Part shown: positions 1 through 8,462 of the stretch, in pieces | Numbering within the stretch: position 1 is the first letter of the stretch | How the letters are laid out: each line of letters starts with the position of its first letter | Assembly (NCBI GenBank): GCA_040265175.1 | Contig: JBDQGY010000164.1 | Location: 1-9,837 of the forward strand | Direction of reading: 5' to 3' | DNA length: 9,837 bases | Source: JAAZXR01 sp040265175 | Lineage (GTDB): Bacteria; Myxococcota_A; Polyangia; Nannocystales; Nannocystaceae | The notes under the pieces: model-generated | The model's database searches: none | Seen by the model: the letters and a program-made list of their open reading frames with translations, nothing else | What the model was told of the DNA's origin: nothing | Translations under genes and position numbers: made by a program

Positions 1-3000
1 AGGCCAGGAAGATTCTGCGCGTCAGGAAGCCGCGTGTGCTCCTCCAGCGCCCGGACGACCGTGGCGTGCTGGGACCTATCTTGAGCGAAGGTCTCAAGGG
101 CGTCGCACACAGCGACCGAACTGACGCCAGACTCTAACAGGGAGTCGAGCAGCGTGATCGCTTGCTCGGGCTGCGCGAGCACAGTGTAGAGCGCGTTCGC
201 AGCGGCAAGCCCCAAACTGCCGCGGGGCCCGTTCTCTCGGCCATCCTGCGACGAGAGACGACCACAATGCTCGGCAAACGTCCCCAGCATCTCGAGCTGT
301 ACGGCGAGTTTCATCCCACGTTCCAACGCGCGGTCGAGGACCTCTCCCTCAGCCACCTCCAGGAGCGCGAGGTTCGATTGATACGCGGCGCCCGCATCCG
401 ACAATCGGTCGTTGCAAAGCTCCACAAGTTCCTCCACGCGCTGGGCCTTGTCCACGGGGTCTTCCACGTGTCCGATCCGGTTGCGGAGGACCTGCGCGAG
501 ATCCTCGAAGCGTCCCAGCTGCTCTAGTTGCGGCCTGAGGACCGCCTCAATCTCTTCAGACACCTCTCCGTGGGAGCTGAGGTTGATCAAATCACCGACG
601 GCACCTTCTTGCCCAGGGACGATGCGCAAAACCTCTTCGTACTGCTGCACGGCACCGAACATATCTGCGATGGGTCCCGCGTACGCCCGCGCTACCTCAA
701 GCAAAAGCGCCGCCCTACGCTCGTCATTCTCCGCCGCCATCGCGCGGTCACGGATGATCTCCGCGGCGTCAGCCCAGCGTTCCTCCGCAACATAGGCGCG
801 TGCCAGCGCCGCCATGGCGTCGTCATCAGCGGGCACCTCCTCGAGCAACGCCCTCAACGTATCGATCTCTGATGCGCGATCTTTCATTCCCTCCCGGTGA
901 AGGCTCGCCAGTTGCATCCGCAGCTCTCGTCGCTCTTCCGATTGAGACGACGCGTCGATGCGACGCTCCAAGAGCCCCACAAGATCCGAGGAGTGCCCCT
1001 GCCGTTCATAGACCTTGCTGAGCCGCTCCAACGCGACCTCGTCGGTCGGTGAAATCTCTAGCAAGCCCTGCCACACTGGCTCCGCATCCGCGGCGCGCCC
1101 GAGCACATCCTCGAGCAGACTCCCGAGCCGTCGCGCGAGCTCCACTCGGAGCTCATCTTCTGTCTCAAGCTCGATTCTCTTGGAGAGTGTTTGACTCAAC
1201 GCGCCATGGAACCCAAGTCGTACCTGCGCCGCGTCTAGCAGCGACAATGCCTCGACGTTCGTCTCGCGAAGACCGAGCACCTCCCCCATGATCTCTACGA
1301 CGCGCGCAGCATCACCGGAGTCGAGTTGGAGTTGACCCGCGGCGAGCAACAGTTCGATGCGTCGGTCTTCATCGTCTTCAAGACGGGGGGACGAGGCGGC
1401 GGCTACCTGCGCGTCCGAGAGCGCCCCCGGCATGTTCAACACGGCCGCGAGGCGGCGAGTCTCTTCGTCGAGACTCTCAAGTACAAATTGTGGTCCTGGC
1501 TCGCCGAGCGCGCGCAGCAAAGTGCGGAACGCCCCTTCTTGGCCGCTCTCGTCCTCTGCGAGGACGTCCGCGATCCGCGTGTAGTGCCGATGCCGCTCCT
1601 CGGGGTCCTCCGCGACCGTCAGTCGCCACTCGCTGATTTCAATGAGCCGCGCTCGGTTGCCAAGCTCTTCGTAGACGGGCTCGACCACGTCGAGAATCTG
1701 CGCCCGCGCGTCAGGTTGGGCCTCCGCGATCTGCTCCAGAAGTTGGACGACCTCCATGTCTCCTGAGGAATCCATCAACAACACCGAGAAAGTCTCGATC
1801 GCGTCGTCGATGGCCTCAAGTGGCCCGGACTGCACGAGTCCAATGCGAATCGAGGCGGCGCGGCGATCCGAGGCCACCTCCGCTCGGTCGCGACGCTCTT
1901 GGAGTTGGTCGAGCAGGTCACTCCAACGTTCCCCACGCTCAAGCAATAACTCTAGCTGGTCGCGAGCGACCCCGTGGTCGGGATCAATGTCGATGGCGGC
2001 CCGGAAGGCGCGGACAGCCTCATCGAGGTCCGACAATTTCTCCACGGCCACGCCCGCAATTCGACCGAGCAGGTCAATTTGACGGGCCGCCTCGGTCCCT
2101 GCGTCCACCGCGGTCCAATACGAATCGACGAGTTCACGCCACATCTCGCCGGCGACCAACGCCCGCTCCATCGCGTCAAACACGTCGGCCGCATCCGGCC
2201 GCGCTGTCATGATCCTGTTGTAGAGCGGAACGGCGCGATCGTATTTCGCCACGGCGACAGACCACAAGTCCGCGGCAGCGCGAGCTAGCTCGAGCGTGTC
2301 ATCGCTCTCGTCCCCAGCGGCGTCGTTCTCAAGGTGCTGTGTGAGCAGCTCCGCGAGCGCCTCCTGCTTGCCAATGACACCAGCGATTCTCGTCAACTGC
2401 GCGCGGGTATACGTGTCCGTCGGAGATTCCTCGAACACCCGCGCATACCCTGCGAACGCCCCCTCAAGATCTTCGAGCTGCTCTTCATGAATCTGAGCGA
2501 TTCGAAGGAGGCTTTGAATCCTCTCCGCATCGTCCGACGACTCCGCGAGCTTGATTTCACAGATCTTCACGAGCCGCTCCCAGTCACCAACAGAGACGAA
2601 GATGGGCTCAAGGATGTGGGCGACCCGAAGTCGCATATTCGGATCTTCGAGGTAGCGGTTCAATTCATCGGTACCCATGGCGTGCTCGGGGTCCATGCGA
2701 AGCGCCGCGCCAAGGTGCTTGAGTCCCTCCTCAGGGTCATCAAGCTGCTCGCCATACAGACGGCCGAGACGGAGATGTGTTCCCACCTTGCGCGTCCCCT
2801 CGAGGGTTGAGAGCCGTCGATTGAGGAGTCCGGCCAGCTCGCGATGCCGCTCCGTCTTCTCGTATAACGACTCCAAGATGTCTTGAATTTGCGGATCCGC
2901 GAGGGCCTCCACAGACAGGCGCTCATATAGCCCCATCGCTCGCTCCATATCGTCGAGGACGGTGCGGTAAATTTCTCCGGCGCGCACCAGGATTTGGTCT

Positions 3001-6000
3001 CTCGCTCCCGGGGCGACCTCACGGTCCGCGCGCCGTTCAAGAAGAGACGCCAATTCCACATACGCGTTTTGACGCAGATAGATGCTCTCAAGGGCCTCGC
3101 CCACCCCGCACTGCGCGGGAGCCGTGTCGACGACCTTTTCATAGACGTCGCGCGCGATGTCCAGGCTGCCGAGACGCTGCAACGCGACCGCGCCCATGCT
3201 CAGGTACACCCGCAGTTGGATGTCGGAGTCGAGGATATGCTCGACAGTCGCCTTGTACGCGTCCATGAGTCGCTCCGCGCGCTCGGGCGCCTGCCCCAGC
3301 CGCTCCACACGCTCCAGAATCTCCACCAATTCTGGTTGGTCCCCCGCCTCGGAGAGCGCCTCGCACAACACGACAAACGCCCGCTGCTCGTCACCGAGCC
3401 GCTCTTCCTGCGTGTCCGCCACCCCGAGCAGCGCCTGAAGACGTCGCCGCCCCGACGGTTGGCTGCGGGCCTGAAGCTCTTGAAGCTCGAGCAACGCCGT
3501 CCAGTTCTGCTCGGCCTCGTACAGCGGAGTCAAAATACGGATCCCGCGCTCTCGGGCCCCTTCCTCCACCAGCAACGAGCTGACCTGCATCCGCGCGCGG
3601 GCATCGGTTGGAGACAGATCGAGCACCCGCTTGAGCACATCGAGTGCGTCCACCGGCCGCCCGATTTGTGACTTCAGCACCTCCGCCGTCTGAATCAAGT
3701 ACTCCACCCGATCCGCGTCACGGTCGGCCAGCGAAACCAGCCGCCGCAAGCCCTCCTCCACGTCGGGCCAGTGCTCGAGCGCTCGATGGATCTCCACCAG
3801 CTTCTGGATCGCATGCACCGTGTCTTCCCGACCCACTTTGAGGTCGATCACCGTCTGATACGCGTCGATCGCCTCGGGGAGGTCACGCAAATTCTCGAAC
3901 CGGATGTCCCCCATCCGCCCCCACAGCTCCGCGCGGGCGCGCGTGTCTGGAGTCACGTCTGTCCGGTGCGTGAGCACCTCATCCAGACGCTCCCACTCCT
4001 CTTCTTCCAAGAACAGCTGCTCCAAGGCGTCGAGCGCCTCTTTGTTGGCCGGGTCCGTGTCCAAGACCTCACTCCACGTGAGCGCCGCGCCTACCCGATC
4101 AAAGAGATAGTCGAGCTGGGTCTTCGCCAGTTTGAGACGGAGTCGAATCTGCTCGTCTCGCTGATTCGTGTATTTCAGCAGGGTCTGCTGGGTCTCCACG
4201 AGGGAGATAAAATCCCCTGCTTGCATGTGCAAACGACAGAGGGAGCCGACGGTCTCCTCGACGAGACGTGCGTCAGGAGGATCTAGTTTCAGAAGCTCAG
4301 CGTAGGCGCTGCGCGCCTGCTCCGGCAAATTCAGCACCTCGTCAAGCACCTTGGCGATTCTGCCCGTCAGATCAATGCGCAGGGTCTTGTCCGTCGCCCG
4401 CTCATGATCGAGGGCCGCCGCCCACATTCCAATCAGCGCGCGGTGTTGACCGAGCACCTCTCCGAGTCGCGTCACCTCATCCAACGTGTCGAAGCGACGA
4501 GGGTCCATAAGGTACGCGGCGCGAGCCGTGGCGAACGCGGTGGTCATGTCGTTGAGATCGTGCTCTTCGATGCGGGCGATGGCCAACAGATGACTGGTCG
4601 CCTGATCAAGGGAACCGTCACGCTCTGCCTTCGCTTGTCGAACTCGGTGAATGCGAATCCTCCCGTGATGATCCTCAGCGCCCTCGTACAAGGGTTGCAA
4701 GAGAGACGCGACCTGGGCCTGCACCTCATCCACCTCGAGGAGGTTCTCGAGTACTTGCCGGGCAGAGGGATTCTCAGGCTGCTCCCCGAGGATGGCTCCC
4801 GCCAGGTCTACTGCACCGAAAGGATCGTCAAGCTTCTGCACACGAATCAACGCGCGCTGATACGTCAAGTGCAGTCGGCGCGCCTGATCGCTCTCAAGCT
4901 CTGCCCATCGACCCAGCAGCTCTTCAAGTTGCTCATGATCCTCGACGGCCTCGCCCGCGGCGTACATGCCGGCGAGGGATTCGATCACTTCGACGTCTTC
5001 GGGGTACAGCTCGTGCAACTCTTCGGCCGTTTGAATCGCGGACGCGCGGTCTTGAAGACGCTCCACGGCGATCCCGATCATCCGCTCGAGCAGCATTCGC
5101 TGCTCGTCTTGATTGAACACCGCGTCCACTCGACGTCGGTAAAACGCGAACAACTCCGCAAACCCCTCACGCGCGAGCAGAAGCTTCTCCAGCGCCTCGT
5201 AGGCGACCTGATTCGTCTCATCGCGCTCGAGCACCTCTCCAAACGCACGCTCGGCCTCCTGGGGCCGCGCCAGATCGTTTTGGAGTAGCTCGCCAAGCTC
5301 AAGCAGGATGTCACGCCGCAGCGCCGCATCTGCGCGGTCGAGGGTTCTCCCCTGCGCATCCGCCTCATCTGCCTTCAACGCCAATGCCGCGCGGACCTCT
5401 TCAAAGCGACGCGCCGCCTCGGTTTGCTCGCCGATCTCTCGTGAGAGTCGCACGAAGAGCTTACGAATTTCCCAGTCGTCTGGAGATGACTCGAACAGGT
5501 CACCGTACAAACGAACGGCGTCTGCGCGACGATGCTCCATTTTCCCGTAGATGGCCGCCAGCTCGCGGCGCTTATTCGCCGTGGCCTCTGGGTCGTCCTC
5601 AGCCTTGAGCAGCACCTCCATGGCCTCCGCTTCTTTCTCTCTGTCTTCCACCCGATGGTAGTACGGACGCAAGCCCCGCATGATCGGCAACTCGGTGCTG
5701 GGGTCGTCTCTTCGCAGCCGCTCAAGCACCGCGACCGCGCCGCTGTGCGTTGGCTCGTAGTCAAGAATCTTAAGCATCCCTTCGATGGCGCGGTCCGGCT
5801 CGTGTGTCTTTGACGCTTGCAAGGACGCCAACTCAAACAGCACGGGCACTTGCACCGTTCCCATCTGGCTGTAGTCGAGCTTCGCCTGCAGCACTCGCGC
5901 GAGCGGCTCCCACGCGCCGCGGTTGCGGTGAATCGCGATGAGCGAATCCAGCGCAGCGGTGTCGTCAGGCACAATCTCAAGGATCGCCTCGAAGGAGCTT

Positions 6001-8321
6001 GTGGCGCTGTCGAGATCGCCGAGTTGCGACTCCTGAAGCCGAGCGAGGCTGCGCAAGGTCTCTAGCCGATCGTCAGGATCCCCGGTCACGTCCAGCCGCT
6101 TCACGTAGACGCCAGCGAGGTCATCCCACCGACGGGTGCTCGTATAGATCTGCTCCAAGGCGCCCATCGCCAATGCGCTTGATGGATCGATCTCGATGAC
6201 TCGTCGAAAGTATCGCTGGGCGTCATCGGGCTTGAACAGCCGGTCGCGAGCGATCGTCGCCAACTTGTCGAGCAAGAGCAACTGTTCTTCATCCGACACG
6301 TCCGATGCGGCGATTCTCTGCTCAAAGATCCCCGTGAGTTCGTCCCACGCGTCCGCCCTCTCCGCGGCCTCCTCAAGTGCGTCCCTCAGATGAACATGGG
6401 TCGGCCCGATGAGGTATGCCTTCCCGGCCCATGCGAATGCCATCGCCGGGCTGTTGATCTTGTCGCGGTAAATCTCAATGATCCGCGCGATGCAATCCAG
6501 CTGCCCGCCCTCGTCAGTCTCTGCCCCGAGAAGCAACTCCTCCATCGCCGCCAAACGGGCCCAGTTCCGTTGCTCTCGATAAATCGGGACCAATTCCCGC
6601 GTCACCTCAAGGTTGTTGGGCTGAATCGCCAAGGTCCGCTCAAGCGCTTTGACTGCTCGCTCTGGCTGCTGGAGCGTCTCCCGACAAAGCACCGCGACGC
6701 GCCGGTACAACTCGACGCGCTCGGAAACATCTTGAAGTCGCTCTGCGGCGCCCTGCAACACCTCAACGAGCTCTGCGCTCCGGTCTTCCTGCAAGAACAA
6801 GTCGTTTAGCTCTTGCCACCGCTGACCCGACACATAGACATCGCGTAGGCTCCGAATCGCCTTGTCGTGCCCTGGGTGCTCCGACAAAAGCTGTTGGTAG
6901 GTGGTCACGGCTCGGTCCTCGTCACGTACACGATCTGAGTACATCGCCGCGAGCTGCAGCAACATCGGCAAGCGCGCCTCGGGGTCTTCGACCATATCTG
7001 CGTGCCGTTGCAACGCCTCTGCCGCGGCCCCCCAATCCGCCTCTCGCTCGTGAAGCCGTCGCAACGATGTGAGCGCTTCTACGTTTCCACCGTCGGCATC
7101 TAAGACAGCCGTCCAGGCCTCAATGGCGGCGCCCCGGTCCCCTAGTTTTTCCTCCGTTAGCTGCGCCAGCGCGATGCGGCTCTCGAGCGCTTCGTCACCG
7201 AACAAGGACTCGATTTCTTCCCGCCGAAGCTCCAAGAGAGAGCGCCAATCCCTCCGCGTCTCATAGATCTTGGCCATGAGACCCCTGGCCTCGCGGTCGT
7301 CGGGGCTCAGTTCACGAAGCCGGCGGAGCGGCTCCAACGCGCGTTGTGGATTTCCCAGCGAGTCCACCCAGAGCGAGGCGGTCTTTCGCAAAAGGTCGAG
7401 TTCGGCGTCCTCATCACCCTCCTCGCGGGCGCGAGCCATCATCCGCGAATAGACGGACAATAGGTCGTTCCATCGCTCTTCGGCGGCGTAGGTTGTCGCG
7501 AGGACTTCGAGGCTCTCGCGATGCGCGGGCTCGATCTCGAGGATTCTCTGCAGCGTGGTGAGGGCCATGGCGCCGAGGTTCAACGGACCGCGATACAGGT
7601 TCACGATCTCCATCAATTTCTCGATCCGAGCGTCCTTGGAGTTCTCTTCCTCGGGGATGTGCTCAAACTCGTCTTTCAACAGTTCGACGAGGGCGCTCCA
7701 TTTTTCCTCGCGCTCGTACAGATCGCGCAGCCGCTGCAGGACACGGACGTCCCAGTCTTTTTCGCGCATCGCGGTGCGCCACACCTCGATCGCTCGGTCC
7801 ACGCTCTTGAGACGCACCTCCGCGAGCGTGGCCATCTCCTCTGCGAGTGCATAGCGCTGCTCTTGATCGTCGGCGCCGCGCCGCGCCGCCATCAACACCT
7901 GCATCAACTGGCTCCCGTCAGAGTCTCCTTGGAAAAGATCACGATAAAAATCGAGTACCCGCGGATCCGCTGGCAGCGCGCGACGCACCCGTCGGAAGTA
8001 GGGCTCCGCGAGTTTCGGGTCGTCTCCCATCCTCCACACCATCACACCGGCCACGACCGCCACCTCGGCGCCGCTCGCGTCCCGTCCTGCCCGCTGCGCC
8101 AGCGCCTTCGCCGAGTCCACAAGCACGTCCCGCTCGGACCCCTCCGCGATCAACTTCGCCAGCACTGTCGCCACCTTCTCCGGGTCGTTGGGACTCTCCT
8201 TCGCTTCGAGACGCGCTGCCTTTAGATCAATCGCGTCCGTCGCCGCGGTGATCGCCGCGAGTCCCTTCTCGGAGTCAGGTGCGTCTAGGAATGAAAAAAG
8301 TTCGGATTGCATCGCTGTCAT
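1..8321 (-). CDS. Giant tetratricopeptide-repeat solenoid protein, 3' end outside window
   Basis: The frame stays open from ATG at 8321-8319 to the window edge, giving 2773 visible residues and no stop. The protein looks wholly alpha-helical. No signal peptide (it starts MTAMQSELFSFLDAP), membrane segment or enzymatic motif was seen, so a cytoplasmic scaffold or protein-binding role is inferred. Residues 1-135 form a lead-in whose last part (about 100-130, GDDPKLAEPYFRRV) is already TPR-like. From residue 136 to the edge it repeats double-TPR units: helix W-x-x-L, then R-x-x-x-L-x-x-L-A near the middle, then LGD-x-x-x-A-[IF] and L-x-x-x-P-x-x-x-x-A-L. It is rich in Glu, Asp, Arg and Leu. Start choice: AAGGGA lies 4 nt upstream of 8321. 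An in-frame ATG at 8366-8364 adds 15 residues and cannot be excluded. Giant TPR proteins of this style occur in Myxococcota; the exact function is unknown. Certainty is high for a TPR protein, low for any role. Confidence 0.93.
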   Translation of the reverse strand, partial: MTAMQSELFSFLDAPDSEKGLAAITAATDAIDLKAARLEAKESPNDPEKVATVLAKLIAEGSERDVLVDSAKALAQRAGRDASGAEVAVVAGVMVWRMGDDPKLAEPYFRRVRRALPADPRVLDFYRDLFQGDSDGSQLMQVLMAARRGADDQEQRYALAEEMATLAEVRLKSVDRAIEVWRTAMREKDWDVRVLQRLRDLYEREEKWSALVELLKDEFEHIPEEENSKDARIEKLMEIVNLYRGPLNLGAMALTTLQRILEIEPAHRESLEVLATTYAAEERWNDLLSVYSRMMARAREEGDEDAELDLLRKTASLWVDSLGNPQRALEPLRRLRELSPDDREARGLMAKIYETRRDWRSLLELRREEIESLFGDEALESRIALAQLTEEKLGDRGAAIEAWTAVLDADGGNVEALTSLRRLHEREADWGAAAEALQRHADMVEDPEARLPMLLQLAAMYSDRVRDEDRAVTTYQQLLSEHPGHDKAIRSLRDVYVSGQRWQELNDLFLQEDRSAELVEVLQGAAERLQDVSERVELYRRVAVLCRETLQQPERAVKALERTLAIQPNNLEVTRELVPIYREQRNWARLAAMEELLLGAETDEGGQLDCIARIIEIYRDKINSPAMAFAWAGKAYLIGPTHVHLRDALEEAAERADAWDELTGIFEQRIAASDVSDEEQLLLLDKLATIARDRLFKPDDAQRYFRRVIEIDPSSALAMGALEQIYTSTRRWDDLAGVYVKRLDVTGDPDDRLETLRSLARLQESQLGDLDSATSSFEAILEIVPDDTAALDSLIAIHRNRGAWEPLARVLQAKLDYSQMGTVQVPVLFELASLQASKTHEPDRAIEGMLKILDYEPTHSGAVAVLERLRRDDPSTELPIMRGLRPYYHRVEDREKEAEAMEVLLKAEDDPEATANKRRELAAIYGKMEHRRADAVRLYGDLFESSPDDWEIRKLFVRLSREIGEQTEAARRFEEVRAALALKADEADAQGRTLDRADAALRRDILLELGELLQNDLARPQEAERAFGEVLERDETNQVAYEALEKLLLAREGFAELFAFYRRRVDAVFNQDEQRMLLERMIGIAVERLQDRASAIQTAEELHELYPEDVEVIESLAGMYAAGEAVEDHEQLEELLGRWAELESDQARRLHLTYQRALIRVQKLDDPFGAVDLAGAILGEQPENPSARQVLENLLEVDEVQAQVASLLQPLYEGAEDHHGRIRIHRVRQAKAERDGSLDQATSHLLAIARIEEHDLNDMTTAFATARAAYLMDPRRFDTLDEVTRLGEVLGQHRALIGMWAAALDHERATDKTLRIDLTGRIAKVLDEVLNLPEQARSAYAELLKLDPPDARLVEETVGSLCRLHMQAGDFISLVETQQTLLKYTNQRDEQIRLRLKLAKTQLDYLFDRVGAALTWSEVLDTDPANKEALDALEQLFLEEEEWERLDEVLTHRTDVTPDTRARAELWGRMGDIRFENLRDLPEAIDAYQTVIDLKVGREDTVHAIQKLVEIHRALEHWPDVEEGLRRLVSLADRDADRVEYLIQTAEVLKSQIGRPVDALDVLKRVLDLSPTDARARMQVSSLLVEEGARERGIRILTPLYEAEQNWTALLELQELQARSQPSGRRRLQALLGVADTQEERLGDEQRAFVVLCEALSEAGDQPELVEILERVERLGQAPERAERLMDAYKATVEHILDSDIQLRVYLSMGAVALQRLGSLDIARDVYEKVVDTAPAQCGVGEALESIYLRQNAYVELASLLERRADREVAPGARDQILVRAGEIYRTVLDDMERAMGLYERLSVEALADPQIQDILESLYEKTERHRELAGLLNRRLSTLEGTRKVGTHLRLGRLYGEQLDDPEEGLKHLGAALRMDPEHAMGTDELNRYLEDPNMRLRVAHILEPIFVSVGDWERLVKICEIKLAESSDDAERIQSLLRIAQIHEEQLEDLEGAFAGYARVFEESPTDTYTRAQLTRIAGVIGKQEALAELLTQHLENDAAGDESDDTLELARAAADLWSVAVAKYDRAVPLYNRIMTARPDAADVFDAMERALVAGEMWRELVDSYWTAVDAGTEAARQIDLLGRIAGVAVEKLSDLDEAVRAFRAAIDIDPDHGVARDQLELLLERGERWSDLLDQLQERRDRAEVASDRRAASIRIGLVQSGPLEAIDDAIETFSVLLMDSSGDMEVVQLLEQIAEAQPDARAQILDVVEPVYEELGNRARLIEISEWRLTVAEDPEERHRHYTRIADVLAEDESGQEGAFRTLLRALGEPGPQFVLESLDEETRRLAAVLNMPGALSDAQVAAASSPRLEDDEDRRIELLLAAGQLQLDSGDAARVVEIMGEVLGLRETNVEALSLLDAAQVRLGFHGALSQTLSKRIELETEDELRVELARRLGSLLEDVLGRAADAEPVWQGLLEISPTDEVALERLSKVYERQGHSSDLVGLLERRIDASSQSEERRELRMQLASLHREGMKDRASEIDTLRALLEEVPADDDAMAALARAYVAEERWADAAEIIRDRAMAAENDERRAALLLEVARAYAGPIADMFGAVQQYEEVLRIVPGQEGAVGDLINLSSHGEVSEEIEAVLRPQLEQLGRFEDLAQVLRNRIGHVEDPVDKAQRVEELVELCNDRLSDAGAAYQSNLALLEVAEGEVLDRALERGMKLAVQLEMLGTFAEHCGRLSSQDGRENGPRGSLGLAAANALYTVLAQPEQAITLLDSLLESGVSSVAVCDALETFAQDRSQHATVVRALEEHTRLPDAQNLPG
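510..5699 (-). repeat. Higher-order repeat: six long units with an extra helix
   Basis: Six units are 88-90 residues long instead of about 72-75 (starting at anchors 804, 1129, 1518, 1826, 2133 and 2516). In each, the extra residues fall just before the next anchor, at about 5643-5699, 4668-4724, 3504-3560, 2583-2639, 1656-1712 and 510-566. They resemble one another: IRILTPLYEAEQNW, AHILEPIFVSVGDW, ILDVVEPVYEELGNR, ASLLQPLYEGAEDH, AVLRPQLEQLGRF and IMRGLRPYYHRVEDR. Starts of successive long units are 325, 389, 308, 307 and 383 residues apart. Two more long units (502-587 and 966-1054) have their extra residues elsewhere and are not counted. The unit after the added helix has Ala-Phe or Ala-Tyr in five of six cases. 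Confidence 0.7.
1926..3770 (-). repeat. Two consecutive ~308-residue four-unit blocks
   Basis: Residues 1518-1825 and 1826-2132 have nearly the same layout of anchor spacings (89, 72, 75, 72 and then 88, 72, 75, 72). The first spacing of 72 in block one depends on the spacing-placed anchor at 1679, where the helix pattern is degenerate. Sequence identity between the blocks is low by eye, so this is either an old segmental duplication or a geometric constraint. The next block (from 2133) has five units: 90, 75, 74, 72, 72. Confidence 0.5.
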
Positions 8322-8325
8322 CTGG

Positions 8326-8331
8326 TCCCTT
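8326..8331 (-). promoter_or_regulatory. Ribosome binding site of the giant TPR gene
   Basis: AAGGGA on the minus strand ends 4 nt before ATG at 8321. It is a moderate Shine-Dalgarno match and favours this start over the in-frame ATG at 8366-8364, whose upstream GGTGG is weaker. A further in-frame ATG at 8312 has no better site. Confidence 0.45.
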
Positions 8332-8359
8332 GGGCCCCTCGTTCCGCCGCAGACTCGGT

Positions 8360-8372
8360 TGCTCATCGAGCA
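8360..8372 (-). other. Small perfect inverted repeat over the alternative start
   Basis: Minus-strand TGCTC-GAT-GAGCA forms a 5-bp stem with a 3-nt loop and contains the alternative ATG (8366-8364). If it folds in the mRNA it would partly hide that start, which fits choosing 8321. It is short and could be chance. Confidence 0.25.
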
Positions 8373-8431
8373 TCCACCGCGACGGAGAGAGGGACGCAAA
8401 ACTACCGCGGCGTGCGAATGAACACACCTGA

Positions 8432-8462
8432 ATTCTACCGCTGCGGCTCATTTTGAGGGCAA
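8432..8462 (-). promoter_or_regulatory. Weak sigma70-like promoter candidate before the giant gene
   Basis: In the 165-nt gap 8322-8486, the minus strand has TAGAAT (8437-8432), one mismatch from the -10 consensus. TTGCCC (8462-8457) could serve as a -35 with a 19-nt spacer, longer than the preferred 17. Transcription would start near 8425 and leave a leader of about 100 nt. No convincing terminator with a U-run follows the methyltransferase stop, so read-through from upstream is also possible. Confidence 0.25.

Larger units (their letters stand above)
507..7916 (-). repeat. Array of ~72-residue double-TPR units with aromatic anchor (33 anchors)
   Basis: Protein-level repeat inside the giant gene, too diverged to be an obvious DNA repeat. 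Aligning the helix pattern anchor-x-x-Leu gives anchors at residues 136, 208, 284, 359, 430, 502, 587, 659, 732, 804, 894, 966, 1054, 1129, 1219, 1293, 1371, 1443, 1518, 1607, 1679, 1754, 1826, 1914, 1986, 2061, 2133, 2223, 2298, 2372, 2444, 2516 and 2605. Sixteen are Trp (all nine from 208 to 804, then 1443, 1518, 1607, 1914, 2061, 2133, 2516). Phe, Tyr or His occupy nine more. The rest are Gln, Arg, Pro, Ser or Gly. The anchor at 1679 is placed by spacing only. Each unit holds two helical hairpins, so the visible part has roughly 70 TPR-like hairpins. Register was checked codon by codon at most anchors. Confidence 0.85.

Noticed and set aside
2994..3671. Plus-strand open frame of 225 codons
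   Set aside because: Antisense shadow in the same register; composition mirrors the sense repeats.
4404..5288. Long plus-strand open frame (294 codons) opposite the giant gene
   Set aside because: It is in the codon-for-codon antisense register of the TPR frame. The sense gene rarely uses TTA, CTA or TCA codons, so the opposite frame lacks stops. Its Leu/Glu-rich product mirrors GAG/CTC codons. No ribosome binding site or family resemblance was seen.
5375..5980. Minus-strand open frame of 201 codons in another register
   Set aside because: Arg/Ser/Thr/Cys-rich out-of-frame shadow typical of GC-rich DNA; it overlaps sequence where the main frame shows well-placed TPR anchors (804, 894, 966).
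7521..8225. Plus-strand open frame of 234 codons near the 5' end of the giant gene
   Set aside because: Same antisense register as the TPR frame and no recognisable domain; the minus-strand frame has clear periodic TPR sequence throughout.
1..8321. Possibility that the ~216-nt periodicity is a DNA tandem repeat or CRISPR-like array
   Set aside because: The periodicity exists in the protein helix pattern only. The nucleotide units are highly diverged, with no identical direct repeats or spacer structure.
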